Of a stretch of 64,000 nt of DNA, positions 17,128-25,309 are shown one piece after another; the stretch's first letter is position 1; each line of letters begins with the position of its first letter. The notes below the pieces were generated by a model. It had not been told where the DNA came from and did not search any database. It was given only the letters and a program-made list of their open reading frames with translations. Both the position numbers and the translations under genes were made by a program. The stretch comes from Achromobacter sp. RTa (GTDB lineage Bacteria; Pseudomonadota; Gammaproteobacteria; Burkholderiales; Burkholderiaceae_B), in contig NZ_JPYO01000007.1 in assembly GCF_000757485.1 (NCBI RefSeq), positions 62,001 to 126,000 of the forward strand, in the 5' to 3' direction.

Positions 17128-17754
17128 ATGGACAGTCAACCCACTCCTCGCCGCCGGGCCTATTGGCTCAAGACGCTGCACCAATGGCACTGGATCAGCT
17201 CGGCGCTGTGCCTGCTGGGAATGTTGCTGTTCGCCATTACGGGGCTGACCTTGAACAACGCCTCGCACATCGAGGCCAAGGCGGTGGTGACCAGCCGCGA
17301 AGCCACGCTGCCCGCCGCCGTTCTGGCGCAATTGTCCCCTCCGCCCGCGCAGAAAAAAGCGCCGCTGCCGGCCTCCGTCGCGCTGTGGCTGGACGACACG
17401 CTGGACGCCGGGGCGGCCGGCAGGCCCGCCGAATGGTCCGCCGACGAGATCTACCTGTCGCTGCCGCGCGCTGGCGGCGACGCCTGGCTGTCCATAGACC
17501 TGGCCAGCGGCGACGTCGAATACGAACGCACAGACCGCGGCTGGATCTCGTACCTGAACGATCTGCACAAGGGCCGCAACACCGGCCTGGCCTGGAGCTG
17601 GTTCCTGGACATTTTCGCCGCCGCCTGTCTGGTCTTTTCGCTGACTGGGCTGGTGCTGCTGAAAATGCACGCCGGCAACCGCAGCGCGACCTGGCCCATG
17701 GTCGGGCTCGGCGTCGTGATCCCGGTCGTGCTGGCCCTGCTCTTCATTCATTGA
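17128..17754 (+). CDS. PepSY-associated transmembrane protein (probable inner-membrane electron carrier)
   Basis: This 208-residue inner-membrane protein has a first helix after KTLHQWHWISSA, a large periplasmic loop, a second helix near LDIFAAACLVFSLTGLVLL and a third at the C-terminus. Conserved histidines (18 and 21 at the first helix, 147 in LNDLHKGRN before the second) suit haem binding as in PepSY/FpvG-like ferric reductases. That role is known for related proteins and inferred here. It is the first gene of a five-gene cluster with DUF2271, DUF4198, ApbE and a flavodoxin reductase, behind a Fur box. Confidence 0.85.
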   Translation: MDSQPTPRRRAYWLKTLHQWHWISSALCLLGMLLFAITGLTLNNASHIEAKAVVTSREATLPAAVLAQLSPPPAQKKAPLPASVALWLDDTLDAGAAGRPAEWSADEIYLSLPRAGGDAWLSIDLASGDVEYERTDRGWISYLNDLHKGRNTGLAWSWFLDIFAAACLVFSLTGLVLLKMHAGNRSATWPMVGLGVVIPVVLALLFIH

Positions 17755-17781
17755 TCCCATCGATCCGCCCTGGAGACTTCC

Positions 17782-18297
17782 ATGCGCAAGCTGTTGCTGT
17801 CGGCCCTGTTGGCCGGCCTGATCGCCCGAACGGCCCAAGCGGCCGACATCGGCCTGTCCATCGAGGTCCCGCGCCTTGATGTCGCGGAATACCACCGCCC
17901 CTACGTGGCGATCTGGATCGAGAATCCCGACCAGAGCGTCGCCACCGACCTCGCGGTCTGGTACGACGTGGCCAAGAAGAACAACGAAGGCACCGAATGG
18001 CTCAAGGACATGCGCCAGTGGTGGCGCCGCAGCGGCCGCAACCAGCAGTTCCCGGTGGACGGCGTGAGCGGCGCGACCAAGCCCGTGGGCAAGCACGCGC
18101 TGAGCTTCGACGCGGCCAGCAAGCCCCTGTCGCAGCTCAAGCCCGGCCAGTACGCGGTGGTGGTGGAAGCGGCGCGCGAAGTCGGCGGCCGCGAACTGCT
18201 GCGCATCCCCTTCCAATGGCCGCCGCAAAAGGCCGAGCAGTTGACGGCCCGCGGCGAACACGAACTGGGCGCCGTCGCGCTCGACCTGAAACCCTGA
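17782..18297 (+). CDS. DUF2271 protein with FMN-attachment motif, exported
   Basis: This 171-residue protein has a Sec signal peptide (cleavage near ARTAQA-ADIG) and a DUF2271 domain. Residues 93-99 read DGVSGAT, which matches the flavinylation motif of NqrB, NqrC and RnfG, where ApbE attaches FMN to the threonine. Thr99 would be the site (codon 18076-18078). An apbE gene lies two genes downstream. I infer a covalently flavinylated periplasmic electron carrier between the PepSY membrane protein and an extracytosolic acceptor such as ferric iron. The gene follows PepSY by 27 bases. Confidence 0.85.
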   Translation: MRKLLLSALLAGLIARTAQAADIGLSIEVPRLDVAEYHRPYVAIWIENPDQSVATDLAVWYDVAKKNNEGTEWLKDMRQWWRRSGRNQQFPVDGVSGATKPVGKHALSFDAASKPLSQLKPGQYAVVVEAAREVGGRELLRIPFQWPPQKAEQLTARGEHELGAVALDLKP

Positions 18298-18311
18298 CTA
18301 GGAACGCAACG

Positions 18312-19112
18312 ATGAAATCCGCCGCCAAACTGGCCGCCGCCCTGGCGCTCTGCCTGCCTTTCGCCGCCCACGCGCATGACGTCTGGATCGTGCCGTCCTC
18401 GACGGTGCTGTCCGGCACCGACAGCTGGATCACGGTCGACGCCGCCGTGGGCAACGACAAGTTCTATTTCAACCACGCGCCGCTGCGCCTGGACGGCCTG
18501 GCCGTGACCGCGCCCGACGGCAGCGCCGCCGAAGCCGAGAACCTCAACCGCGGCAAGCTGCGCAGCACCTTCGACCTGCAGCTCAAGCAGAGCGGCACGT
18601 ATCGCGTGGCCGTCGTCAACGACGGCGTGTTCGCTCGCTGGAAGGAAGACGGCAAGAACAAGCGCTACTTCGGCAAGGCCGAAGGCCTGGCCCAGGCCGT
18701 GCCCGCCAAGGCCGAGGGCCTGGAGATCTCCCAGAGCCTGGGCCGCATCGAAACCTTCGTCACCGCCGGCAAGCCCTCGGCCGTCAAGCCCGTCGGCCGC
18801 GGCCTGGAGCTGGCTCCCGTCAGCCATCCGAACGACCTGTTCACGGACGAATCCGCCACCTTCCAGATGCTGCTGGACGGCAAGCCCGCTGCGGAACTGG
18901 AAGTCAACGTCGTGCCCGGCGGCAGCCGCTATCGCGACAAGGTCGGCGAAATCCAGCTGAAGACCGACAAGGACGGCAAGTTCTCGGTGAAATGGCCGCA
19001 GCCCGGCCTGTACTGGATCGAGGCCGGCATGGAAGACGCCAAGGTCAGCGTGCCGCAGGCCAAGAAGCGCCGCCTGTCCTACGCGGGCACGGTCGAAGTG
19101 CTGCAGCCCTAA
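18312..19112 (+). CDS. DUF4198 periplasmic protein
   Basis: This 266-residue protein has a signal peptide ending at AAHA followed by HDVWIVPSSTVL, a start typical of DUF4198 proteins, which are found beside metal-uptake genes. The body is predicted beta-rich with a C-terminal Ig-like segment (KTDKDGKFSVKWPQPGLYWI). The N-terminal His right after cleavage could bind metal. It is 14 bases after the DUF2271 gene and 14 before apbE. Its role is unknown; a periplasmic metal or substrate chaperone for the redox cluster is a reasonable guess. Confidence 0.82.
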   Translation: MKSAAKLAAALALCLPFAAHAHDVWIVPSSTVLSGTDSWITVDAAVGNDKFYFNHAPLRLDGLAVTAPDGSAAEAENLNRGKLRSTFDLQLKQSGTYRVAVVNDGVFARWKEDGKNKRYFGKAEGLAQAVPAKAEGLEISQSLGRIETFVTAGKPSAVKPVGRGLELAPVSHPNDLFTDESATFQMLLDGKPAAELEVNVVPGGSRYRDKVGEIQLKTDKDGKFSVKWPQPGLYWIEAGMEDAKVSVPQAKKRRLSYAGTVEVLQP

Positions 19113-19126
19113 GCCGGCGCGGCCGC

Positions 19127-20143
19127 ATGGCGAATCCTCCTTCCTACGCCCCGCGCGGCGCGGCGGTCGCCGCGCCGCGCGTCGCCTATGGCGCCATGCC
19201 GGCCCGGCCGGCGGCGCTGGCCGGAGCGACCATGGGCACCACCTGGTCGGCGCGCATGGCCCTGCCGGCCGGGCGCACCGAAGCCGCCGCGCGGCAGGCC
19301 ATCCAGGCCGCGCTGGACGAAGTGGTGGCCCAGATGAGCACCTGGGAAGCGGACTCCGACATCACGCGCTACAACCAGGCCGGCCCCGGCTGGCAAACCC
19401 TGCCCGCGGGATTCTTCCACGTGCTGGACCATGCGCTGGCGCTGGCCGAGGATACCGGCGGCGCCTACGACCCGACCGTAGGGCCGCTGGTGAACGCCTG
19501 GGGCTTCGGCCCGCACCAGCGCGCGTTCGAGCCGCCCTCGCCCGCCGCCATCGAAGCCGCCCGCAAGCGCTGCGGCTGGCGCCGCGTCCGGCTCGACGCC
19601 GCCAGGCGCGCGGCGCTGCAGGAAGGCGGCACCTATCTGGACCTGTCCTCCATCGCCAAGGGCTATGGCGTGGATTGCGCCGCGATGGCGCTCGACGCCC
19701 TGGGCGTCACACAGTACCTGGTGGAAGTGGGCGGCGAATTGCGCGCGCGCGGCAAGCGGCCCGACGGCCAGCCCTGGCGCGTGGCCGTCGAAGTGCCCGA
19801 CGCCAGCGACGGCCACGCGCTGGCGCTGCCGCTGGAGGAATGCAGCATCGCCACCTCTGGCGACTACCGGCGCCACGCGGGCCGCGGCGACGAACGCTAC
19901 GCCCACACCATCGATCCGCGCAGCGGCCAGCCCGTGCGCAACAAACTGGCCTCGGTCACCGTGGTCCACCCGGGCTGCATGCAGGCCGACGCGCTGGCCA
20001 CCGCCCTGACGGTGCTGGGCCTGGACGACGGCCTGGCCTATGCCCGCCGGCACGGCCTGGCGGCCCTGTTCATCGTTCGCGGCCCCGGCGCCTACCGCGT
20101 CGCCGCCACCCCGGCGTTCCAGGCGCTGGCCCTCCCCCGCTGA
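19127..20143 (+). CDS. apbE: FAD:protein FMN transferase (ApbE family)
   Basis: ApbE uses FAD to attach FMN covalently to Thr or Ser in a DGxSGAT-type motif. This 338-residue protein shows the family marks GATMGTTWSARM, GAYDPTVGPLVNAWGFGP, LDLSSIAKGYGVD, SIATSGDYRRH and HTIDPRSGQPV. Its likely target is the DUF2271 protein encoded two genes upstream. An oddity is the N-terminus MANPPSYAPRGAAVAAPRVA, which shows no clear Sec signal or lipobox, although most ApbE enzymes act outside the cytosol. It is 14 bases after DUF4198 and 4 before the reductase gene. Confidence 0.92.
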   Translation: MANPPSYAPRGAAVAAPRVAYGAMPARPAALAGATMGTTWSARMALPAGRTEAAARQAIQAALDEVVAQMSTWEADSDITRYNQAGPGWQTLPAGFFHVLDHALALAEDTGGAYDPTVGPLVNAWGFGPHQRAFEPPSPAAIEAARKRCGWRRVRLDAARRAALQEGGTYLDLSSIAKGYGVDCAAMALDALGVTQYLVEVGGELRARGKRPDGQPWRVAVEVPDASDGHALALPLEECSIATSGDYRRHAGRGDERYAHTIDPRSGQPVRNKLASVTVVHPGCMQADALATALTVLGLDDGLAYARRHGLAALFIVRGPGAYRVAATPAFQALALPR

Positions 20144-20147
20144 AACC

Positions 20148-21548
20148 ATGGCCCCTACCCGGTTGATCGCGGCGGCGTGCGTGGTGGGCCTGTGGCTGCT
20201 CCTGTGTCTCTGGGCCCGGCGCCGCGCCCAGCGCCAGGAAACGCAGCTCGCGCTGGCACAGCAGGCCCTGGAGGCCCCCGTTCCCGAAGACACCTTGCTG
20301 GTCGCCTACGCGACGCAAACCGGCTACGCCGAATCGCTGGCCGAACAGACCGCGGAATCGCTGCGGGCGGGCGGTCTGACGGTGCGCGTCGCCGCGCTGG
20401 GCCAGCTGGACCTGGCGCGCCTGGCGGGCTACCGCCGCATGCTGTTCGTGGCCAGCACCTATGGCGAAGGCGACCCGCCCGACACCGCCGCCGCGTTCTC
20501 CGACCAGATGCTTCCCGCCGCGCCGGATGCGGGCAGGCGCGGCCTGCCCCCGCTTGCCGGATCGCAATACGCGGTGCTCGCGCTGGGCGACAGCGAATAC
20601 GCGAACTTCTGCGGCTTCGGCCACCGCCTCGGCGAATGGCTGCATGCGCAGGGCGCCGCGCCGCTATTCGACCTGGTGGAGGTCGACAATGGCGATCCCG
20701 CGGCGCTGCGGCACTGGCAGCACCACCTGGGCCTGCTGGCTGGACGCAGCGACCTGCCCGACTGGCAGGCGCCCGCTTACCAATCCTGGCGCCTGGCCGC
20801 GCGCGAACGGCTCAACCCTGGCAGCCAGGGCGGCCCGTGCTATCTGCTGACCCTGACGCCTCCCGCGGACGCGGACGCGGGCGCTGGCTGGCAGGCCGGC
20901 GACATCGCCGAGATAGGCCCGCGCCGGGAAGCCGGCGGCCCGCTGCATGCGCACCGCGAATACTCCATCGCCTCGCTGCCCGCGGACGGGGCCATCCAGC
21001 TGCTCGTGCGCCAGATGCGCGGCGCGGACGGCGCCCTGGGGCTGGGCAGCGGCTGGCTGACCCACATTGCGCAGCCCGGCGACGCGATAGACCTGCGCGT
21101 GCGCGTGAACCGGAATTTCCATGCTCCGGCCGACGGCCGTCCGCTGATCCTGGTGGGCAACGGCACGGGCCTGGCGGGCCTGCGCGCCCTGATCAAGGCG
21201 CGCCGCGCGGCCGGCCACCGGCGCAACTGGCTGGTGTTCGGCGAGCGCAACGCGGCGCACGATTGGTTCTGCAAGAATGACATCGCCGCCTGGCATGGCG
21301 ACGGCACGCTGGAGCGCCTGGACGCGGTGTTCTCGCGCGACCAGCCCGAGCGCCGCTACGTACAGCATCATTTGCGCGAACAGGCGGATACCGTGCGCGC
21401 CTGGGTCGACGATGGCGCGGCCATCTACGTCTGCGGCAGCCTGCAAGGCATGGCGGGCGGCGTCGACGCCGCCCTGCAGGACATCCTGGGCGACGCGCGC
21501 CTGCAAGTCATGCAGCACGAGGGGCGCTACCGCCGCGACGTGTACTGA
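20148..21548 (+). CDS. membrane-anchored flavodoxin/NADPH reductase (sulfite-reductase flavoprotein-like)
   Basis: This 466-residue protein has one N-terminal helix (AAACVVGLWLLLCLWA) and then a flavodoxin domain (LLVAYATQTGYAESLAEQ; VASTYGEGDPPDTA; LALGDSEYANFCGFG). A ferredoxin-reductase-like part follows, with FAD motif HREYSIAS, GNGTGLAGLRALIK, and the NADPH-side YVCGSLQGMAGGVD. This is the layout of cytochrome P450 reductase and CysJ. It would pass NADPH electrons through FAD and FMN to the PepSY membrane protein. It starts four bases after apbE and closes the cluster. Confidence 0.9.
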   Translation: MAPTRLIAAACVVGLWLLLCLWARRRAQRQETQLALAQQALEAPVPEDTLLVAYATQTGYAESLAEQTAESLRAGGLTVRVAALGQLDLARLAGYRRMLFVASTYGEGDPPDTAAAFSDQMLPAAPDAGRRGLPPLAGSQYAVLALGDSEYANFCGFGHRLGEWLHAQGAAPLFDLVEVDNGDPAALRHWQHHLGLLAGRSDLPDWQAPAYQSWRLAARERLNPGSQGGPCYLLTLTPPADADAGAGWQAGDIAEIGPRREAGGPLHAHREYSIASLPADGAIQLLVRQMRGADGALGLGSGWLTHIAQPGDAIDLRVRVNRNFHAPADGRPLILVGNGTGLAGLRALIKARRAAGHRRNWLVFGERNAAHDWFCKNDIAAWHGDGTLERLDAVFSRDQPERRYVQHHLREQADTVRAWVDDGAAIYVCGSLQGMAGGVDAALQDILGDARLQVMQHEGRYRRDVY

Positions 21549-21576
21549 GCGGGCGGCCGCGCCGCCGCCCCCGCCA

Positions 21577-22536
21577 TCACTGCAGCTTGATCTGCGCCTT
21601 GTCGATCACCGATTTCCAGCGGTCGCGCTCGGCGCGGATCTGCTCGCCGAATTCGGCGGGCGTGTTGCCCAGGGGGAAGGCGCCGGTCTCTTCCATCTTG
21701 GCGGCGGTGGCCGGATCGCGCACCGCCTGGGCGAAGGCCTGGGCCAGCTTGTCGCGCACATCGGCCGGCATGCCCGCCGGGCCCACCACGCCATACCATG
21801 CCGTCACGTCGTAGTCCTTGTAGCCCTGCTCGGCGAAGGTCGGCACGTCCGGCAGGCGCGGGTTGCGCTCGGTGCCCGTGATGGCCAGGGCGCGCAAGTG
21901 GTTGCTCTTCAGGTAGGGCAGCGAGGACGGGAAGTTGTCGAAGATCACCGGAACCACCCCGCCCACCGTGTCGGTCAGCGCGGGCGCCGAACCCCGGTAC
22001 GAAATGCTGTTCATCTTGCCGCCGATGAGCTGCAGGAACCAGATCATGCCCAGGTCGTTCACGCCGCCCGCGCCCGCGTTGGCGTAGCCGTCCTTGTTGG
22101 GGTTGGCGCGCACGTGCGTCACGAATTCCGCCAGCGTCTTGGCGGGAAACTGCGGATTCACGCTGAGGATGTTGGGGCTGGTGACGAGGTTGCTGACCGG
22201 CGTGAAATCCTTGACGGGATCGTAGGCCAGGTTGGGGAATAGGTGCGGCGCCGTGCCGTGCGTGCTGACGGTGGCCAGTCCCACGGTGTAGCCGTCGGGC
22301 TTGGCGCGGGCCGTGGCCGTCATGCCGATCGTGCCGGACGCGCCCGTGCGGTTTTCGACCACGATCTGCTGGCCCAGGATCTCGCCTGCCTTGGCGGCGG
22401 CCACGCGGCCGACGATGTCGGTCGGGCCGCCCGCCGGGAACGGCACGATCAGGGTGATGGGGCGGTCCGGAAAGGCCGCGTGGGCGGCGGGCAGCGCGGC
22501 GGCCAGCGCCAGGGCGATGCAAGTCTTGCGCATCAT
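21577..22536 (-). CDS. Bug/TctC-family periplasmic solute-binding protein
   Basis: This 319-residue exported binding protein has a signal peptide (ALALAAALPAAHA) and the family motifs ITLIVPFPAGGPTDIVGR, VVENRTGASGTIG and ARAKPDGYTVGLA. Two adjacent ATGs follow an AGGAG site; I use the first. No TctAB permease is present, so it is an orphan receptor. It is 32 bases downstream of a D-aminoacylase-type gene under a divergent LysR, which suggests an N-acyl-D-amino acid or related organic anion as ligand. Confidence 0.9.
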   Translation of the reverse strand: MMRKTCIALALAAALPAAHAAFPDRPITLIVPFPAGGPTDIVGRVAAAKAGEILGQQIVVENRTGASGTIGMTATARAKPDGYTVGLATVSTHGTAPHLFPNLAYDPVKDFTPVSNLVTSPNILSVNPQFPAKTLAEFVTHVRANPNKDGYANAGAGGVNDLGMIWFLQLIGGKMNSISYRGSAPALTDTVGGVVPVIFDNFPSSLPYLKSNHLRALAITGTERNPRLPDVPTFAEQGYKDYDVTAWYGVVGPAGMPADVRDKLAQAFAQAVRDPATAAKMEETGAFPLGNTPAEFGEQIRAERDRWKSVIDKAQIKLQ

Positions 22537-22568
22537 GATGTTTGTCTCCTGTAGGAATGGGATGTGTT

Positions 22569-24038
22569 TTATTGAATGGAGCCCGCGGCATCGGCCGCCA
22601 TGGCCTCGCGCCGCAGGATCCTGCCGGGCCGCGGCATGCCCGCCGCCGCCGGGAATACCTGGCTTCCGTTGACCAGCACGTGCTCGACGCCCGCCGAGGC
22701 CAGGGTCGGCGCTTCCCAGGTGGCGCGGTCCTCGACGGTGTCGGCGTCGAACACCACGATATCCGCCCACGCGCCTTCGGTGAGCTGGCCGCGTCCCGCC
22801 AGGCCGAACACGCGCGCCGGCAAGGCGGTCATCTTGGCGACCGCCGCCTCCAGCGTAAGCAACTGGGCCTCGCGCACATAGCGTCCCAGCACGCGCGTGA
22901 AGCTGCCCCACAGGCGCGGGTGGGGATGCGCGTCGTTGGGCAGCCCGTCTGAGCCGACCATGCAGCGCTCATGCTGGAAAATGCGCTGCACCTCCGACTC
23001 GTCCATCGCGAAATAGATGGCGCCCGCCGGGCACAGGCGGCGCGCCGCCGTGGTCTTGTCGCAGCCCCAGCGCGCCGCGATATCGCTCAGGTATTCGCCG
23101 CCGCATTCGGGGTGCGGGGTGGACCAGGTGATGCGGATATCGTCGATGATCTCGGCGCGCTCCGGGATCAGGATGGTGGAGCTGCCCGGATACGGATAGA
23201 TGTCGAGGGCCACGTCCACGCCCTGCGCGCGGGCGCGGTCGATGTCGGCCAGCGTGGCCCGGCTCTTGCCCCAATTGCGCGGCAACATGCATTTGTGGTG
23301 CGACAGCACCGTGGCGCAGCCGGTATTGCGCCCCACGGACAGCACCTCGTCCACCGCGGCCTCGACGTCGTCGCCTTCGTTGCGGATGTGGCTGGTGTGC
23401 ATGGCGCCGCGCGCCGCCGCCACCTTCGCCAGGCCCTCCAGCTCCGCCGGCCGCGCTGCGCCGCCCGGCTGGTAGGCCAGGCCCGTGCTGAACCCCACCG
23501 CGCCGGCGGCCAGCGCGTCGTCCAGCATGCGCTGCATGGCCTCCTGCTCTTCGTCCGAGGGCTGCGCGGCGGGGTCGCGCATGGCTGCCAGGCGCAGGTT
23601 GGCATGCCCCACCAGGGCCGCCACGTTGATCATGGGCCGCTGGGCGCGCAGCTCGTCGAAATACGCGCCCATGTCGGCGAACAACGGCGTTTCCCCCAGC
23701 AGGGCCAGCGCCGCCGCCGTATTGCCGGGCAGGGGCGCGGGCGCGCCGCTGACGCCGCAATTGCCCACCACGACCGAGGTGATGCCCTGGCTGGTCTTCC
23801 ATTCCAGGCCGGGGCGCTCCACGAACATCAGGTCGTCATGGCCGTGCACGTCGATAAAGCCCGGCGCCACGATCTTGCCGCGGGCATCCACGCGCCGCGC
23901 CGCGGCGGCGCCTGCCAGATCGCCGATGGCGGCGATGCGCTCGCCCGCCACGCCCACGTCGGCGCGCCGCCGGGGGCCACCCAGCCCGTCGACGACCCAG
24001 CCGCCTTCAATGATGAGGTCCAGAGTTTGCTGCCGCAT
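22569..24038 (-). CDS. N-acyl-D-amino-acid deacylase family amidohydrolase
   Basis: This is a 489-residue amidohydrolase-superfamily enzyme of the D-aminoacylase group, which hydrolyses N-acyl-D-amino acids. The metal-binding HxH lies in FIDVHGHDDL (His65, His67), followed by SQGITSVVVGNCGVSGAP, typical of the group, then VLSHHKCM and MVGSDGLPND with the late catalytic Asp. It is cytosolic. A Bug protein gene follows and a LysR gene is divergent. Other D-aminoacylase-like enzymes act on ureido or dipeptide substrates, so the exact substrate is unproven. Confidence 0.88.
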   Translation of the reverse strand: MRQQTLDLIIEGGWVVDGLGGPRRRADVGVAGERIAAIGDLAGAAAARRVDARGKIVAPGFIDVHGHDDLMFVERPGLEWKTSQGITSVVVGNCGVSGAPAPLPGNTAAALALLGETPLFADMGAYFDELRAQRPMINVAALVGHANLRLAAMRDPAAQPSDEEQEAMQRMLDDALAAGAVGFSTGLAYQPGGAARPAELEGLAKVAAARGAMHTSHIRNEGDDVEAAVDEVLSVGRNTGCATVLSHHKCMLPRNWGKSRATLADIDRARAQGVDVALDIYPYPGSSTILIPERAEIIDDIRITWSTPHPECGGEYLSDIAARWGCDKTTAARRLCPAGAIYFAMDESEVQRIFQHERCMVGSDGLPNDAHPHPRLWGSFTRVLGRYVREAQLLTLEAAVAKMTALPARVFGLAGRGQLTEGAWADIVVFDADTVEDRATWEAPTLASAGVEHVLVNGSQVFPAAAGMPRPGRILRREAMAADAAGSIQ

Positions 24039-24102
24039 TGCTTCCGCCTAAATCCGGCCGCGGGGGCCGGAGGATGCTGAAAAGGCGTAGTATCGTCGCG
24101 GC

Positions 24103-24133
24103 GATCAATCTGGGAAAATTGTTTTTGTTGATC
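24103..24133. promoter_or_regulatory. inverted repeat between D-aminoacylase and LysR genes
   Basis: GATCAA (24103-24108) and TTGATC (24128-24133) form a perfect inverted repeat 19 bases apart, with an inner CAA/TTG pair as well. It lies just ahead of the LysR ATG at 24152 in an AT-rich tract, a sensible place for an autoregulatory LysR site. Confidence 0.5.
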
Positions 24134-24151
24134 TATCTATCGTGATTTGAA

Positions 24152-25117
24152 ATGAATCGGCTGCCCAAGCACGTTACCCTGAAACACCTGACCGCCTTCG
24201 TGGCGGTGGCCCAGGAATCCAGTTTCACGCATGCGGCCAAGCGCCTGTTCCAGACGCAATCGTCCGTGACCAGCCTGGTGCGCCAGCTGGAGGACGCTCT
24301 TGCCACCCAGCTGTTCGCGCGCACCAGCCGCCGCGTGCTGCTGACGGCCGCGGGCGAGGAATTCCTGCCCCGCGTGATGCGGCTGCTGGCGGACTTCGAC
24401 GGCGTGATCGAGGACGTGGTGCGCTTCGGCGCGCTGGAACGGGGCCGCGTGGGCGTGGCGGCGGCGCCGTCGGCCATCACGCAGATCATCGCGCCCGCCG
24501 CCGCGGCCTTTTCGGCCCAACACCCGGGCGTGCGGCTGTATCTCAGCGACGACAACTCCGGCCGCATCCAGCGCAAGGTCGCGGCGCGCGAAGTGGATTT
24601 CGGCCTGACCAGCCGCTGGGCGGACGCGCCGGGGCTGCGTTTCGACGCCTTGCTCGAAGACCGATTCGGCGTGCTGTACCGCGAAGACGACCCGGACCTG
24701 CGCGCGGGCCGGGACGGCGCGATGCGCTGGTCGGACCTGGCGCAGCGCAAGCTGGTGGGCGTCGTGGACGAGACCGGCATCATGGCGCTGCTGCGCGCGC
24801 GCGCCGACCTGCCGATCGAAGCCGCCGCGCCCTTCTACGAAGCGTCCAGCACCACGTCGCAAGCCGCGCTGGTGAAGGCGGGGCTGGGGGTGGCGCTGCT
24901 GCCTGCGCTGGCCGCGCAACGCGTGCTGGAGCCGGGGCTGCGCTACGCGCTGCTGGCACGCCCGACCGTCGTCCGCACGGTCTGCATCATCCGGCACAAG
25001 GAATACCCGCTAAGCCCCGCCGCCCAGGCGCTCATCGGCGCCATCCGCGGCTACCTGCGCACGGCGGACCTGCCGCCCGGCTGCAAGCGCCTCCCCTCAA
25101 CGCCGCAAGCCGCGTAG
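24152..25117 (+). CDS. LysR-family transcriptional regulator
   Basis: This 321-residue LysR protein has its helix-turn-helix at residues about 8-65 (LKHLTAFVAVAQESSFTHAA then FQTQSSVTSLVRQLEDAL) and an effector domain starting near GRVGVAAAPSAITQIIAP. It is divergent from the D-aminoacylase/Bug operon and is probably its activator. The last codons (PQAA and stop) lie inside the left end of a 207-bp palindrome, so the repeat supplies the gene's end. Confidence 0.9.
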   Translation: MNRLPKHVTLKHLTAFVAVAQESSFTHAAKRLFQTQSSVTSLVRQLEDALATQLFARTSRRVLLTAAGEEFLPRVMRLLADFDGVIEDVVRFGALERGRVGVAAAPSAITQIIAPAAAAFSAQHPGVRLYLSDDNSGRIQRKVAAREVDFGLTSRWADAPGLRFDALLEDRFGVLYREDDPDLRAGRDGAMRWSDLAQRKLVGVVDETGIMALLRARADLPIEAAAPFYEASSTTSQAALVKAGLGVALLPALAAQRVLEPGLRYALLARPTVVRTVCIIRHKEYPLSPAAQALIGAIRGYLRTADLPPGCKRLPSTPQAA

Positions 25118-25309
25118 GATGGGTAAAGCGCGAGACCCTCTGTCCAAGAACGCAATTGCCCAGCGCGCGCAACCCATGCGGCCGTGGGCAGACAGCGTCC
25201 CGCATCGGCCGAAAAACAATCTGCCCATGACTGCATGGGTTACGCGCGTTCGACAGCGGCGTTCTAGCTTAAGAACTCTCGCGCTCTACCCATCCTACGC
25301 GGCTTGCGG
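25103..25309. repeat. 207-bp imperfect palindrome (MITE-like)
   Basis: The outermost 33 bases (25103-25135, beginning CCGCAAGCCGCGTAGGATGG) are repeated inverted at 25277-25309 with one mismatch. Further inward the arms stay in register, with shared blocks such as AGAACGC, GCGCG, AACCCATGC and GGGCAGA, so the whole piece can fold into one long hairpin. It contains no gene. It fills the space between the LysR stop and the SRPBCC stop, overlapping both ends. It resembles a small non-autonomous transposable element or a long terminator-like hairpin between convergent genes. Confidence 0.75.

Noticed and set aside
25103-25309. Insertion sequence with transposase
   Set aside because: The palindrome is only 207 bp with no gene, so at most it is a non-autonomous element.
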